Assembly: GCA_001942185.1 (NCBI GenBank)
Contig: MKJV01000068.1
Location: 434,001-498,000 of the forward strand
DNA length: 64,000 bases
DNA from: Pseudonocardia sp. CNS-004
GTDB taxonomy: Bacteria; Actinomycetota; Actinomycetes; Mycobacteriales; Pseudonocardiaceae
Reading direction: 5' to 3'
Positions 45,885 through 54,481 of this stretch are shown piece by piece. The notes below the pieces were generated by a model. That model saw nothing but the letters and a program-made list of their open reading frames with translations. It was not told where the DNA came from and made no database searches. Position 1 is the stretch's first letter. Each line of letters starts with the position of its first letter. The translations under genes and the position numbers were made by a program.

Positions 45885-47319
45885 CGCCGGACTCAGCCTG
45901 GATCCGCCCGGCAGCGATGGCGTCCAGGAGCGACCGGTGGTCACGCTCGTTCTGGTCGGCATAGGCGGCGGCGAAATCGCCGACCGCCTCGTCGAACGCC
46001 GGGCCGGCGCCGAGGTAGGCGGCGATCGCGATGCGGTCCCCGGTCCGTGCGTGCGCACGGGCGAGGGTCCACCCGCACAGCTGCGCGTACGCGCGCATTC
46101 CCTTCGGGACCATCGCGGCGATCTCGGCCGATCCCTTCCAGTCCCGCAGCTGCCGCAGGTAGAACTCACGGGTCTGCCCGTCGAACCCCTGCACGCGCAC
46201 CCAGCCGAGGAAGATGTCGCCCACCGCCTGCATGAGCCGCTGGCCCACGACGACCCGCCGGCCCGCGTTGTCGTGCTCACCGCGTCCGGCGAACTCCTCC
46301 AGCACCGACGGGCCTGCCTCCTTGGCCTGTAGGAACAGTGGATCGCGCAGGCCGTCACCGAGCAGCAGCGCCATCCACGAGCGGGTACCCACGCTCCCCA
46401 CCCCGACGACCTTGCGGGCGAAGTCCACCAGTTGATAGCGGTCCAGCAGCACCCGCCGCTCCGGTTCCAGGGTCTCGCGGTAGGAGTCGAGCATGCCCCG
46501 CAGCTGCCGCAACACCTCGTCCACCGGCTCGCCGACCAGCTCCCGCACCGGCACGATCAGCGGCGGATCCCCGATGATCATCGGCTTCCCGCCGTCGACA
46601 CCGGCGAAACGGTCGAGCGTCCCCAGGTTGTCCTTGGTCCTCGCCTTGGCGAGAGCACGGGCGAGAGTGCGGCGCCGATCCGAGCTGAGATGAGATCCGA
46701 ACCTCTGCTGGATGGCGGAGGCGTCGACATGGGCGTACCAGACCTCGAGGTTGGTGAGATCGGCGAACTCCCGCATCGCGAGCCGGTACGCCGATGTCGC
46801 GGCCAGGACGATCCTCCTGCGCTCCTTCGCGGAGAAGCCGTTGTCCCGCCCGGCGACCTCCAGGCTTGCCGCGAGCCGCTTGACGTCCCACTCCCACGGC
46901 CCGGGCAGGGTCTCGTCGAAGTCGTTGATGTCGAACACGAGGTTCCGCTCCGGCGAGGCGAACAACCCGAAGTTCGCCAGGTGGGCGTCACCGCACGCCT
47001 GGACGACGAGTCCGGTCCGGAGGGTCCCCGCGAGGTCACTCGCCATGGGAAGGGCCGCACCGCGGAAGAACGTGAAGGGCGAGACCGCCATCCGCCCGTA
47101 CCGGATCGGCACGAGCTCGGCGACGCGAGCCGCAGCCTGCGTCTCGAGCAGGGTCACCAGGTCGGGCCGCCCGGCCGCCGGTGTGAACTCGGCGTGGCTC
47201 GACCGCGGCACCTCGGCCCGGGCCCCCTTCCCCCGCGCCACCCTCTCCTCGCGGGTCGGATGCGGCTTCTCGCCGGTCCGTCGGGCGCTGCGGCCCCGAC
47301 GTTCGGTCACCTGAGTCAT
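45880..47319 (-). CDS. DUF2252 family protein
   Basis: 479 aa. Kinase-like fold signatures of DUF2252: MAVSPFTFFRGAALPMASDL, CGDAHLANFGLFASPERNLVFDINDFDETLPGPWEWDVKRLAASL, YRETLEPERRVLLDRYQLVDFARKVVGVGSVGTR, QAVGDIFLGWVRVQ. It resembles aminoglycoside phosphotransferase/HipA-like folds but has no proven activity. Begins 24 bases after the NUDIX gene on the same strand, so both are probably one operon driven from the dyad at 47970. Confidence 0.92.
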   Translation of the reverse strand: MTQVTERRGRSARRTGEKPHPTREERVARGKGARAEVPRSSHAEFTPAAGRPDLVTLLETQAAARVAELVPIRYGRMAVSPFTFFRGAALPMASDLAGTLRTGLVVQACGDAHLANFGLFASPERNLVFDINDFDETLPGPWEWDVKRLAASLEVAGRDNGFSAKERRRIVLAATSAYRLAMREFADLTNLEVWYAHVDASAIQQRFGSHLSSDRRRTLARALAKARTKDNLGTLDRFAGVDGGKPMIIGDPPLIVPVRELVGEPVDEVLRQLRGMLDSYRETLEPERRVLLDRYQLVDFARKVVGVGSVGTRSWMALLLGDGLRDPLFLQAKEAGPSVLEEFAGRGEHDNAGRRVVVGQRLMQAVGDIFLGWVRVQGFDGQTREFYLRQLRDWKGSAEIAAMVPKGMRAYAQLCGWTLARAHARTGDRIAIAAYLGAGPAFDEAVGDFAAAYADQNERDHRSLLDAIAAGRIQAESGV

Positions 47320-47343
47320 CGCTGGTCTCCCTCGGCGGAACGC

Positions 47344-47868
47344 TCATTCGAGATAGGGCTCGCTCGCCCCCGCGAGTGCGTGCTGGACGAACCGGCGCGC
47401 GCCGAGCTCCAGCGTCAGCGATGCGACGTCCTCGGGGTCGAACCAGGCGGCATCGCAGGTCTCATGTCCGTCGGGGTGGGGCCTGCCCCAGATGACCCAC
47501 GCGTGGAAGCACACCACGAACTGCTGGCGGATCTCCTCGCCCGACGCTGCCTCCACGACGTGCGTGGGATCGGTGAACAGCCCGACCAGCCCGGTGATCC
47601 GCACCCGCAGCCCGGCCTCCTCGGCCGTCTCCCGAACCGCCGTCCGGACCGCGCTCTCCCCGACGTCGACACGACCCCCGGGGAGCTCCCACGCGCCGCT
47701 GTCGCATCGTCGGACCAGCAGCAGGCGGCCCTGCTCCTCGCGGACCGCGACGAACACCGATGGCGTCACAACCCTGGCGACCGGGGCGTCGGGGTCGTGG
47801 AAGTGCACCCTCCGGACCGCCCCCGGGGCTGGTCGGACGAGCCCTCCGTACACGTCCGTCGAAGTCAT
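47344..47868 (-). CDS. NUDIX hydrolase
   Basis: 174 aa from ATG 47868. Nudix box GGRVDVGESAVRTAVRETAEEAGL with the metal-binding REtaEE core; flanked by LLLVRRCDSGAWELPGG. Hydrolyses a nucleoside diphosphate linked to another group; the particular substrate is unknown. First gene of an operon with DUF2252; the shared dyad lies about 110 bp upstream. Confidence 0.92.
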   Translation of the reverse strand: MTSTDVYGGLVRPAPGAVRRVHFHDPDAPVARVVTPSVFVAVREEQGRLLLVRRCDSGAWELPGGRVDVGESAVRTAVRETAEEAGLRVRITGLVGLFTDPTHVVEAASGEEIRQQFVVCFHAWVIWGRPHPDGHETCDAAWFDPEDVASLTLELGARRFVQHALAGASEPYLE

Positions 47869-47969
47869 CGCCTGCCTCCGTCGCGTCCGCGGTCCACCCC
47901 GGCTCGCCGAGCGACGACCGTCCTGCGCGCAGCCCCGCCAACGCATCCCCCGCGTGGGGTGAGAGGAAG

Positions 47970-47986
47970 TCATCCGGGCCGGGTGA
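47970..47986. promoter_or_regulatory. Shared dyad, site A (NUDIX / lipid kinase divergent promoter)
   Basis: TCATCC-GGGCC-GGGTGA. 110 bp before the NUDIX start and 91 bp before the lipid kinase start (centre to start). Confidence 0.65.
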
Positions 47987-48068
47987 GGACGAGCAGTTCG
48001 GTCCGGCATCACTGTGACCGACCTGGAGTGACCAGCCTGGAGCGCGAACCTGGACGAGGCGGTGGGCC

Positions 48069-49453
48069 ATGGGCATCGGGGCGGAAGGCCGAACGGCGTC
48101 CCCGCCGCCCCCCGGCGTCGGACGGCGAGCGGCGGCGGCAGGTGCGCTGGCCGCGCTGCTGGCGGCCGTGGCGGTGGTGGCGGTGACCCTCCTGCAGGAT
48201 CCGGGCAGGCTCCTCCTGGCACTCCTCCTGGTCGTCGTGGCGGTCATCACCGGATGGACGGCCCTGGTGCACCGCCGTGGCCCCCGGATCGTCGCTGCCG
48301 CAGTCGCGGTGGCGGCGCTGATCGGGGTCGTGGTGCTGCTCATCGGCTCGGTCGTGGAGCTCGCGGTCGTGATCGTGCTCGTCCTCGCGTCGACCGCAGC
48401 TGCCCGGGCGGCCATCGGGCACGAGACGGGCCCCGCCGACGTCGATGCTCGGCCGGTCGGTCCGGCGAAGAACGGCGTCCTCCTGATGAACCCGCGCTCG
48501 GGCGGAGGGAAGGTGGAGCGGTTCGCGCTGGAGAGCGAGGCGCGGCGACGCGGCATCACACCGATCGTGCTCCGCCCCGGCGATGACCTGCGATCGCTCG
48601 CCGAGCAGGCGGCCGCCGACGGCGCCGACGTCATCGGCATGGCCGGGGGCGACGGCTCGCAGGCGCTCGTCGCGGACGTCGCCCGGCGCCACGACCTGCC
48701 GTTCGTGTGCGTACCTGCCGGCACCCGCAACCACTTCGCGCTCGATCTCGGACTCGACCGCGAGGACGTCGCGGCCGCACTGGACGCCTACGGGAGCGCA
48801 GTGGAGCGGCGCATCGACCTCGCGCTGCTCGGCGACCGGATCTTCGTGAACAACGCCTCTCTCGGCGTCTACGCCGCGGTCGTGCGGTCCGAGGCGTACC
48901 GGGACGCGAAGCTCGCGACCACGGCGGACCTGCTCCCCGATCTGCTCGGCCCGGACGCGCAGCGCTTCGACCTCCGGTTCGTCGGCGCCAACGGGACGGA
49001 CGCCCCGCCTTCGGACATCGTGCTCGTGTCCAACGGGGTCTACCGCCTGGACCGGCTGAACGGGTTCGGCACCCGCCAGCGGCTCGACGCCGGGGTGCTC
49101 GGCGTCGTCACGGTCACCGTGGACCGGGCGCGAGACGTCCCCGCCCTGATCTCCGCCGAGGCGACGGGCCGCATCGCGCGATTCCACGGCTACCGGGAGT
49201 GGACGGCACCGGAGTTCGTGGTGCGATCCGGGTGCGAGCGGATCGACGTGGGGGTCGACGGAGAGGCGCTCTCCCTGCCGCCGCCGCTCGTGTTCCGCTC
49301 GCTGCCCGGAGCACTGCGCGTCCGCATACCCGTGGACGCGCCGGGGCCTCGCCCGCCGCCGTGGCACCAGCGGGCCTCGGCAGCGCCATCACCGCTCTGC
49401 TCCGGGTCCTTGCCGGGCGGCCGGTGCACCCCGCCATCACCCCATCCGGATGA
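48069..49453 (+). CDS. Diacylglycerol kinase-family (DagK/YegS-like) membrane protein, frameshifted near the 3' end
   Basis: Three N-terminal TM helices (residues 20-110), then a DAGK catalytic domain: GVLLMNPRSGGGKVERF, GMAGGDGSQALVADVA (GGDG nucleotide motif), VPAGTRNHFALDLGLDR, FVNNASLGVYAAVV. The reading frame as given runs to 49583 with an atypical Pro/Arg tail. Changing frame near 49350 gives the expected family tail GASPAAVAPAGLGSAITALLRVLAGRP and a stop at 49453, so I use that end. Phosphorylates a lipid such as diacylglycerol at the membrane. Confidence 0.82.
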
Positions 49454-49603
49454 GGTCGCGCAGAGGAGACGTCATGACCGAGACCCCGGGCACGAGCAGC
49501 GGCTCGCACGAGGCTACTACTCGCCGGACACGGGCACCCCCTGCTGGGTGGGCTGGGGAACGTGGTGCCCAGCCGTGAGCTGACGACCACGAGCGGCCCC
49601 GGG

Positions 49604-49620
49604 TCATCTGCGGCGGGTGA
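49604..49620. promoter_or_regulatory. Shared dyad, site B (before SHOCT gene)
   Basis: TCATCT-GCGGC-GGGTGA followed by TGG; centre 99 bp upstream of the start at 49711. Confidence 0.65.
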
Positions 49621-49710
49621 TGGCGGTCGGACGCGGATGGGCGACCGTTGCCGATCGGCGGTGGCCCCGCGTCCGTAGCGGTGCCCCAGGCACGGATCGA
49701 GGAGATCGAG

Positions 49711-50147
49711 ATGCCGTTGTGGGACGTCATCGTGTCCATCTTCTGGTTCATGATTCTCTTCACGTGGATCTGGCTGCTGATCTCGATATTCGGCGACATC
49801 TTCCGGGACCACGAGCTGTCGGGATGGGGTAAGGCGCTGTGGATCCTGTTCCTGGTCGTGGTGCCGTGGCTGGGTGCTCTCGTCTACCTGATCGCGCGCG
49901 GCCGCTCGATGAACGAGCGCGCCCTGGCTCAGGCCCAGCGCAACGAGCAGGCTTTCGGGCAGTACGTCCGGGAGACCGCCGGCGCGACGAGCACCGCCGA
50001 CGAGCTCACCAAGCTCGCTGCCTGCGGGACCGCGGCACCATCTCGGCCGAAGAGTTCGAGCGGGCCAAGTCCAAGGTGCTGGGACATGGCACAGCGATGT
50101 CCGGACCGGCGCACCGCGACCAGCAAGCGACCACCTCCAGCACGTGA
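49711..50147 (+). CDS. PLDc_N/SHOCT-type small membrane protein, frameshifted
   Basis: About 145 aa. Two TM helices (IVSIFWFMILFTWIWLLISIFG and ALWILFLVVVPWLGALVYLIARGR), a linker, then after a frame change near 50025 a SHOCT motif (LRDRGTISAEEFERAKSKVLG). Such proteins are frequent in actinobacterial stress regulons; molecular role unknown. GGAG upstream of ATG 49711. Overlaps the next gene by four bases (GTGA). Confidence 0.8.
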
Positions 50148-50710
50148 CCCCACGTGCCGTGACCGAGCCATCGCGATCCCGGCACGGCGGTTCGAGCGCG
50201 TCCGGAGGAGTAGTACGGCGATCGGTCAGCCGACTCCGCTCCAGATGGACCGACGAGCGGGAGCTGGCCGACGCCGTCCACGGCACCGTGGTCGGGTCGG
50301 CGGTGATGATGGCCGCGAGCCTGCACGGCACTCTCGGCCAGACCGTGATCGCCGTCGTCGCAACGCTGCTCGTCTACTGGGCCACTGAGCGATACGCCGA
50401 AATACTCGCCTCGGGCGTGCACGGGCCCGCTCCCGAGCGCAGCCGCATCTTCGGTGCGCTTCGGCATGGGTGGCCGATGCTGCAGTCCTCCTACGCCCCG
50501 GTGATCATGTTGCTCGCGACCTCCGCGCTCGGTGCGGGCCTGCGGGCCGCGGTGTTCATGGCACTGGGACTGTCCACGGTGCTGCTCGCCGGCCTCGGGT
50601 ACGAGGCCGCGCGTCGCTCCGGCGCGCCGCGCGCCCCCGCTCTCGGCTGGGCGGCCGGGACCGCCCTGCTCGGCATCGCCGTCATCGCGCTGAAGATCGC
50701 CCTCCATTGA
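50144..50710 (+). CDS. Four-TM membrane protein, family unknown
   Basis: 188 aa from GTG 50144. Basic N-terminus (RRSVSRLRSRWTDERELADAVHGTVVGSAVMM) then helices at about 50-80, 110-135, 137-155 and 165-188. No motif that I can tie to a known function; the DERELADAVHGTVVGSAVM stretch recalls small VIT-like actinobacterial proteins. Co-transcribed with the SHOCT gene; 3' end overlaps the convergent AI-2E-type permease gene by 29 bases. Confidence 0.72.
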   Translation: MTPRAVTEPSRSRHGGSSASGGVVRRSVSRLRSRWTDERELADAVHGTVVGSAVMMAASLHGTLGQTVIAVVATLLVYWATERYAEILASGVHGPAPERSRIFGALRHGWPMLQSSYAPVIMLLATSALGAGLRAAVFMALGLSTVLLAGLGYEAARRSGAPRAPALGWAAGTALLGIAVIALKIALH

Positions 50711-51877
50711 CCGTGAGGTCCTGCTCCTGCTGCTCGCGTCGCGACTTCCCCGCGGGAGCATCCGGGTCCGGTTCCTTCGGGGTGTCCCGCAACAGCGCGT
50801 CGGCCCACTTGGCCTGCGGGTCGATGTCCACGAGCAGCGCCTTGGCCAGCAGCGTCAGCGGGATGGCGAGAATCGCCCCGAGCGGGCCGAGCAACCACGC
50901 CCAGAACACCAGCACAAGGAACGTCACGGTGACCGACAATCCCACCGCGTCCCCGATGAACCGGGGCTGGATGATCGACTGGACCACGAAGTTGATCGCG
51001 CAGTACACCACGATGACGATCACCATCAGCTGCGGGCCGCCGGTCAGGAGCGCGAGCAGCGCGGGTGGCACGACGCCGATGATGAACCCGACGTTCGGGA
51101 TGTAGTTGGTGATGAACGACAGCAGGCCCCAGGTGACAGCCAGCGGAATGCCCATCAGCGCAAGCGCGACCGAGTCGAGCACCGCCACGATCAACCCGAA
51201 GACCGTCGTCACCAGCAGGTACTGCCGGGTGCCCCAGGCGAAATGTCCGAGCGCTTCGGCGATCCTCGGCCGGTCCGCCGCGATCGACGCCAGCCGGTCC
51301 CCGGTGCCCCCGGCCTCGACGCTGAGGAAGAGCAGCAGCGCCAGCAGGAACACGAGGTTGGATGCCAGCCCCGCCACGCTGCTCAGCAACGACCCGAGCA
51401 GGCCGGCGATGCTGCCGAGGTTCAGGGAGCTCCTCGCCTGCGCGAGCTGCTCCGGTCCCACTCCCAGCGCGGCCAGCTCCGCGGTCGCGGACGTGACCAG
51501 CTCGCCGCGCACGCGTACTTCGGGAGCTCGGTCGCCAGCCGGGCGACGGAGAAGATGATGCCGAGGGCCAGCCCCACCATGATCGCGTAGACGAGGAGGA
51601 TCACCACGAGTGTCGTGGCCCATCCCGGCCACCCGTGGCGCCGCAGCCAGCTCTGCGCCGGCGCCACCGCGATCACGATGATCAACGCCATGAACGCCGG
51701 GCCGATCAGCCACGCGACTGCCTGCACCCCTGCCACGACGATCACCGCAGCGGCCGCACCGACCAGGATGACCATCGCCCGCGGCAGGCCACCCTGCCGT
51801 GCCGGCGGCCGTGAGCGGACACCGTCCGAGGGCGGACGGGCGGCCGGGATGGCGGGAGTGGCTGCCGGTGTGGTCAC
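50682..51877 (-). CDS. AI-2E family (PerM/YdiK-like) transporter, frameshifted
   Basis: About 398 aa, 7-8 TM helices. GTG 51877 (VTTPAATPAIPAARPP) leads into VILVGAAAAVIVVAGVQAVAWLIGPAF and GWATTLVVILLVYAIMVGLAL. The frame changes near 51515; the rest has FITNYIPNVGFIIGVVPPALLALL and QSIIQPRFIGDAVGLSVTVTFLVLVFWAWLLGPLGAILAIPLT, diagnostic of the family. Members include autoinducer-2 exporters and Na+/H+ antiporters. Third gene of the GH15-DUF3040-permease run, with its own dyad just upstream. Confidence 0.88.
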
Positions 51878-51912
51878 CCCCGGACGGTAGGACCGGTGCC
51901 GGACTCCCGGCG

Positions 51913-51929
51913 TCACCCGCGGCGGGCGA
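51913..51929. promoter_or_regulatory. Shared dyad, site C (before AI-2E-type permease)
   Basis: TCACCC-GCGGC-GGGCGA; centre 44 bp before the permease start and overlapping the DUF3040 stop codon. One mismatch from the best consensus. Confidence 0.45.
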
Positions 51930-52251
51930 ATGCAGCTGCTGCAGCCCTGAGCGCGGGGCGCAGGTCACCCCCTCCCCCGCCTCCGGCCGACGGCGAGCCC
52001 CGCCGCAAGATCACCACGAGCGCCAGGATCGTCAGCAAGGCCCCGAGGAACAGACCGGAATCCGACAGCACCAGCCCGATCAGCAGCAGGACCGCCGCAA
52101 CGACGACGCCCGCCCACGTCACCCAGCGCAGCAGCCGCGCGCGCCACGGTGTGGGCCACCGGCGCAGGAGTCCGGCCAGCGCGGGATCCTCGGCGGCGAG
52201 GGCCTCCTCGATCGCGCGGAGCGCACGCCGCTCCCGTGGGGTCAACTGCAT
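51913..52251 (-). CDS. DUF3040 family small membrane protein
   Basis: 112 aa. MQLTPRERRALRAIEEALAAEDPALAGLL is the DUF3040 signature; two TM helices follow (VVVAAVLLLIGLVL, LFLGALLTILALVVIL), then a Gly-rich tail. GGAGG precedes the ATG at 52251. Actinobacterial family of unknown function. Lies 88 bases after the GH15 gene and 35 before the permease gene. Confidence 0.87.
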   Translation of the reverse strand: MQLTPRERRALRAIEEALAAEDPALAGLLRRWPTPWRARLLRWVTWAGVVVAAVLLLIGLVLSDSGLFLGALLTILALVVILRRGSPSAGGGGGGDLRPALRAAAAAFARRG

Positions 52252-52339
52252 CGCCGCCTCCAACCGCTGCCTGTCCGGCTCGGGCCCGGAACGGCCGGCG
52301 CCGGGCGCGGACGGCGACACCGCGGCCGTCAGACGGACG

Positions 52340-54169
52340 TCATCCGCCGCTGGTCCGGTCGAGTGCCTCGTCGAGGGTGATCGCGGCGTCGATGAGCGCG
52401 AGGTGGGTGAATGCCTGCGGGAAGTTGCCGATCTGCTCGCCGGTGAGGGCGATCTCCTCGGAGAACAGCCCGACGTGGTTGGCGTAGGTGAGCATCTTCT
52501 CGAAGGCGAGCCGGGCGTCGTCGAGCCTTCCTGCCCGCGCGAGCGCGTCGACGTACATGAACGAGCAGAGCGAGAAGGTGCCCTCCGAGCCGAGCAGGCC
52601 GTCGGGCGAGGCGCCGGGGTCGTAGCGGTAGACGAGGCTGTCGGTGACCAGTTCGTCATCCATCGCCCGCAGCGTGGAGGCCCACATCGGGTCGTGCGGG
52701 GCGACGAACCCGACGCTCGACATCCGCAGCAGCGACGAGTCCAGCACATCGCTGGCGTAGTGCTGGACGAACGCCTTCCGCTCCGCGTTCCAGCCCTTGG
52801 TCATGATCTGGTCATAGATCGCGTCCCGGGCCTCGCGCCAGCGATCGACGGCGGCGGGACGGCCGTGCGAGGCCGCCATCCAGATGCCCCGATCGAACGC
52901 CACCCAGCTCATCAACCGGCCGTAGGTGAAGTCCTGACGGCCGCCGCGGGTCTCCCAGATGCCCTCCTCCGGTTGGTCCCACCGCTCGGCGAGCCAGTCC
53001 AGTAGCTCGCGGATCGCGATCCAACCGCGGTGCCCGACCTGCAACCCGCGCGTGTCGGCGAAGAAGATGCTGTCCAGCGCCTCGCCGTAGATGTCGAGCT
53101 GGAGCTGGTCGGAGGCGCCGTTGCCGATCCGCACGGGGCGCGAGCCGCGGTAGCCCGACCAGTGCTCCAGCGACTCCTCCTTGAGGTCCGAGGACCCGTC
53201 GACCCGGTACATGATGTTCAGCGGGCCCCCCTCGCCCCCGACCCGCTCGGCCACTCGGTCCCGCAGCCAGCCGCTGAACTGCGCCGACTCCTCGGTGAAG
53301 CCCAGCCGCAGCAGGGCGTAGATGGAGAACGACGCGTCCCGCACCCAGGTGAAGCGGTAGTCCCAGTTGCGCTCGCCGCCCACCTGCTCGGGCAGCCCCG
53401 TGGTCGGAGCGGCCACCATGCCGCCGGTCGGGGCGTAGGTCATCAGCTTCAGCGTGATCGCCGAGCGCTGCAGCGTCTCCCGCCAGCGCCCCGTGTAGGT
53501 CGAGCGGGCCAGCCACGAGCGCCAGAAGGCGACCGTGTCGTCGAACATCTGCTGGAACTCCGCCACCCGGATCTCCCGCGGCGGGCCCTCCGCAGCCGAC
53601 TCCAGCACCACACCCCGCACGTCCCCGGCCTTCAGATCGATCGACACCCGCACGTCGCCCTCCTCGACGCGGACCTGCGCCAACCGCGCGTCGTCGGGCT
53701 CGTGCACCGCGTGCAGGGTCAGCGTCAGGGCATCGGTGCTGAACACCGCCCCGTGCGGGGTCAGCTCCGTCCGGTGCGCCCGACAGCCGTACTCGAACCG
53801 CGGGGCGATGTCGACCTCGAAGCTCATCTCGCCGCGGACGCAGCGCAGCATCCGCACCAGCCGGCGGTTGCCGGTGGCCTCCCGGCCCGACGGCGTCATG
53901 AAGTCGACGACCTCGCCCACCCCGGCCTCGGTGATGAACCGCGTGATGAGCACGGCCGTGTCCGGGAAGTACATCTGCTTCGACTCGCAGTCGCGCCCGG
54001 GCCGGACCCGGAAGTGGCCCCCGCGCTCCTCGTCGAGGAGCGCACCGAAGACGCTCGGGGAGTCGAAACGCGGGCAGCAGAACCAGTCGATCGAACCATC
54101 CGTGCTGACCAGCGCCGCCGTCTGCAGGTCGCCGATCAACCCGTGGTCGGCGATCGCTGCCTCGGTCAT
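52340..54169 (-). CDS. Glycoside hydrolase family 15, trehalase-like
   Basis: 609 aa. IADHGLIGDLQTAALVSTDGSIDWFCCPRFDSPSVFGALLD is the standard start; GGERNWDYRFTWVRDASFSIYALLRLGF the central block. Acid/base candidates are the Glu in EEGIWETRGG and in VGLFSEEIALTGE. Similar actinobacterial proteins are trehalases (mycobacterial GH15) or glucoamylase-like. GGAGGAGG precedes ATG 54169. No signal peptide, so cytoplasmic; would turn trehalose into glucose, feeding the G6PDH next door (inference). Shared dyad 73 bp upstream. Confidence 0.92.
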   Translation of the reverse strand: MTEAAIADHGLIGDLQTAALVSTDGSIDWFCCPRFDSPSVFGALLDEERGGHFRVRPGRDCESKQMYFPDTAVLITRFITEAGVGEVVDFMTPSGREATGNRRLVRMLRCVRGEMSFEVDIAPRFEYGCRAHRTELTPHGAVFSTDALTLTLHAVHEPDDARLAQVRVEEGDVRVSIDLKAGDVRGVVLESAAEGPPREIRVAEFQQMFDDTVAFWRSWLARSTYTGRWRETLQRSAITLKLMTYAPTGGMVAAPTTGLPEQVGGERNWDYRFTWVRDASFSIYALLRLGFTEESAQFSGWLRDRVAERVGGEGGPLNIMYRVDGSSDLKEESLEHWSGYRGSRPVRIGNGASDQLQLDIYGEALDSIFFADTRGLQVGHRGWIAIRELLDWLAERWDQPEEGIWETRGGRQDFTYGRLMSWVAFDRGIWMAASHGRPAAVDRWREARDAIYDQIMTKGWNAERKAFVQHYASDVLDSSLLRMSSVGFVAPHDPMWASTLRAMDDELVTDSLVYRYDPGASPDGLLGSEGTFSLCSFMYVDALARAGRLDDARLAFEKMLTYANHVGLFSEEIALTGEQIGNFPQAFTHLALIDAAITLDEALDRTSGG

Positions 54170-54233
54170 GGCTGCCTCCTCCGTGAGAACCACGCGGCCA
54201 CGGTCACCGTCCCGGGACGGGACGGCCGAGGCA

Positions 54234-54250
54234 TCACCCGCGACGGACGA
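54234..54250. promoter_or_regulatory. Shared dyad, site D (before GH15 gene)
   Basis: TCACCC-GCGAC-GGACGA; right arm degenerate. Centre 73 bp upstream of the GH15 start. Confidence 0.5.
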
Positions 54251-54363
54251 GGGACCGCGGTTACCTCCTCGGCCCCGCACGGCTTCCGCCTGATCGCACC
54301 ACCCCATGCCCGAATCGCGCCCGATTCCGATCAGCCGGGCGTGACCGCAGGCCCGCCCGGCAC

Positions 54364-54380
54364 TCACCTCAGCGAGGTGA
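54364..54380. promoter_or_regulatory. Shared dyad, site E (before G6PDH gene)
   Basis: TCACCT-CAGCG-AGGTGA with perfect arms, followed by TGC; centre 110 bp upstream of the zwf start. The divergent gap 54170-54481 holds this and site D but no gene. Confidence 0.65.
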
Positions 54381-54481
54381 TGCGTCGCCATCGGCGCCGC
54401 CGGACCGTGGGTTTCCGCGACGTCGCACGCGCGTCGGGGACCACGCGCTCGACCGACTCGATGATCGACAGGGGTACGACG

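Noticed and set aside
48069..49583. Lipid kinase running to 49583
   Set aside because: The last 75 residues in that frame are Pro/Arg-rich shadow-like, while the neighbouring frame gives the expected family tail ending at 49453.
53030..54481. Upstream in-frame extension of G6PDH by about 480 codons
   Set aside because: It is antisense to the GH15 gene and low in family-like sequence; ATG 54482 fits the G6PDH start.
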